Assembly: GCF_041897535.1 (NCBI RefSeq)
Contig: NZ_CP169217.1
Span: forward strand, 1,302,001 to 1,366,000
Direction: 5' to 3'
From: Methylomicrobium lacus_A
GTDB taxonomy: Bacteria > Pseudomonadota > Gammaproteobacteria > Methylococcales > Methylomonadaceae
DNA length: 64,000 bases
Shown here: one piece after another, positions 63,658 to 64,000 of the stretch
How positions within the stretch are numbered: the first letter of the stretch is position 1
Layout: the number at the start of each line of letters is the position of its first letter
Notes under the pieces: generated by a model
What the model saw: the letters and a program-made list of their open reading frames with translations, nothing else
Told to the model about the DNA's origin: nothing
Database searches by the model: none
Position numbers and translations under genes: made by a program

Positions 63658-64000
63658 ATGCGTGCAGTTGAACTTTTCGCCGGCGCGGGCGGCTTGGGTA
63701 TCGGCGTGAGCCGCGCGGGTTTTAGTCCCGCCGCGATCATAGAATGGAATCACTATTGCTGCGATACCATACGCGAGAACCAAGCGACAGGCTTAAAACC
63801 CCTCGTGGATTGGCCTCTAACCGAGGGCGATGTGCGGAATTTCGATTTCCGCGGAATTCATGGCGAAATTGATCTCGTTTCTGGTGGCCCTCCATGCCAG
63901 CCATTCTCCCTTGGAGGCAAACACCGCGGATATCTCGATGACCGCGATATGTTTCCCCAGGCTATCCGCGCTGTTCGTGAATTGCAGCCAAAGGCTTTTG
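63658..64000 (+). CDS. DNA (cytosine-5-)-methyltransferase, N-terminal part
   Basis: Open to the window edge. Motif I (VELFAGAGGLGIGVSRAGF) and motif IV with the catalytic Cys (SGGPPCQPFSLGGKHRG) are present. ATG 63658 has AGGAG upstream. Target recognition domain and any cognate restriction enzyme lie outside. Pairing with vsr suggests a methyltransferase whose product mutates to T:G. Confidence 0.95.
   Translation, partial: MRAVELFAGAGGLGIGVSRAGFSPAAIIEWNHYCCDTIRENQATGLKPLVDWPLTEGDVRNFDFRGIHGEIDLVSGGPPCQPFSLGGKHRGYLDDRDMFPQAIRAVRELQPKAF

Noticed and set aside
1..64000. tRNA, rRNA genes, riboswitches and replication origins
   Set aside because: None could be recognised by eye on either strand; a covariance-model scan would be needed to exclude small RNAs.

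Overview
The window reads as chromosomal DNA of a GC-rich Gammaproteobacterium. The evidence is the purC-xthA-uracil glycosylase housekeeping run, a TonB-ExbB-ExbD operon, FecI/FecR/FecA-type signalling cassettes and gammaproteobacterial mobile elements. A methylotroph/methanotroph host is possible but only a weak inference.

Layout. 1-13364 is mostly core DNA: a radC end, a HupE/TonB-receptor fusion, uracil-DNA glycosylase, exonuclease III and purC on the minus strand, a secreted collagen-like protein, a DedA membrane protein, a TolC-type lipoprotein, tonB-exbB-exbD and a DUF1348 protein. 13365-36930 is a dense block of cell-surface signalling genes for siderophore-type uptake: four TonB-dependent receptors with N-terminal signalling (STN) domains, six FecR-type anti-sigma regulators, three FecI-type ECF sigma factors and a PepSY membrane protein. 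Decayed IS110/IS3 pieces and a truncated PepSY gene lie at its right side. Five intergenic copies of a twin 16-bp palindrome (consensus near TGTGTCAAATGACACA, two copies 21-23 bp apart) occur only in this block; this is the best candidate for an undescribed regulatory element here. 36931-38793 encodes a secreted 12-repeat NHL protein.

38794-58330 is a mobile and accessory zone. A GmtY-like recombinase is cut by a 6.07-kb Tn3-family transposon (tnpA, res, tnpR, a DUF4259/Imm26-like passenger and a HigB/HigA-type toxin-antitoxin pair). Next come a flavin-reductase-like protein, a PepSY-like protein, RecD2 and mobilisation remnants, and then a transposon with TniA-, TniB- and resolvase-like genes. 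At its far end this transposon carries two small genes, each ending in an attC-like site, and no integron integrase; the plan resembles Tn402/class 1 integrons. A second module bounded by the same kind of terminal repeats carries a 35-aa membrane peptide, an esterase-like hydrolase, a frameshifted AhpD-like gene, an EthD protein and a divergent LysR regulator. A tyrosine recombinase and a second RecD2 remnant follow.

58426-64000 is a DNA repair/defence stretch: a UvrD-type helicase with a nuclease-like insert and zinc ribbons, umuD with a wrecked umuC, a small conserved protein, an SRAP (YedK/HMCES) protein, a Vsr endonuclease and the start of a C5-cytosine methyltransferase that runs off the end.

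How the parts fit: TonB-ExbBD would energise the five TonB-dependent receptors. FecR proteins pass ligand occupancy from the STN domains to the ECF sigma factors, and the twin palindromes probably add a shared layer of control. Functions are family-level assignments from reading the sequence; no searches were run.
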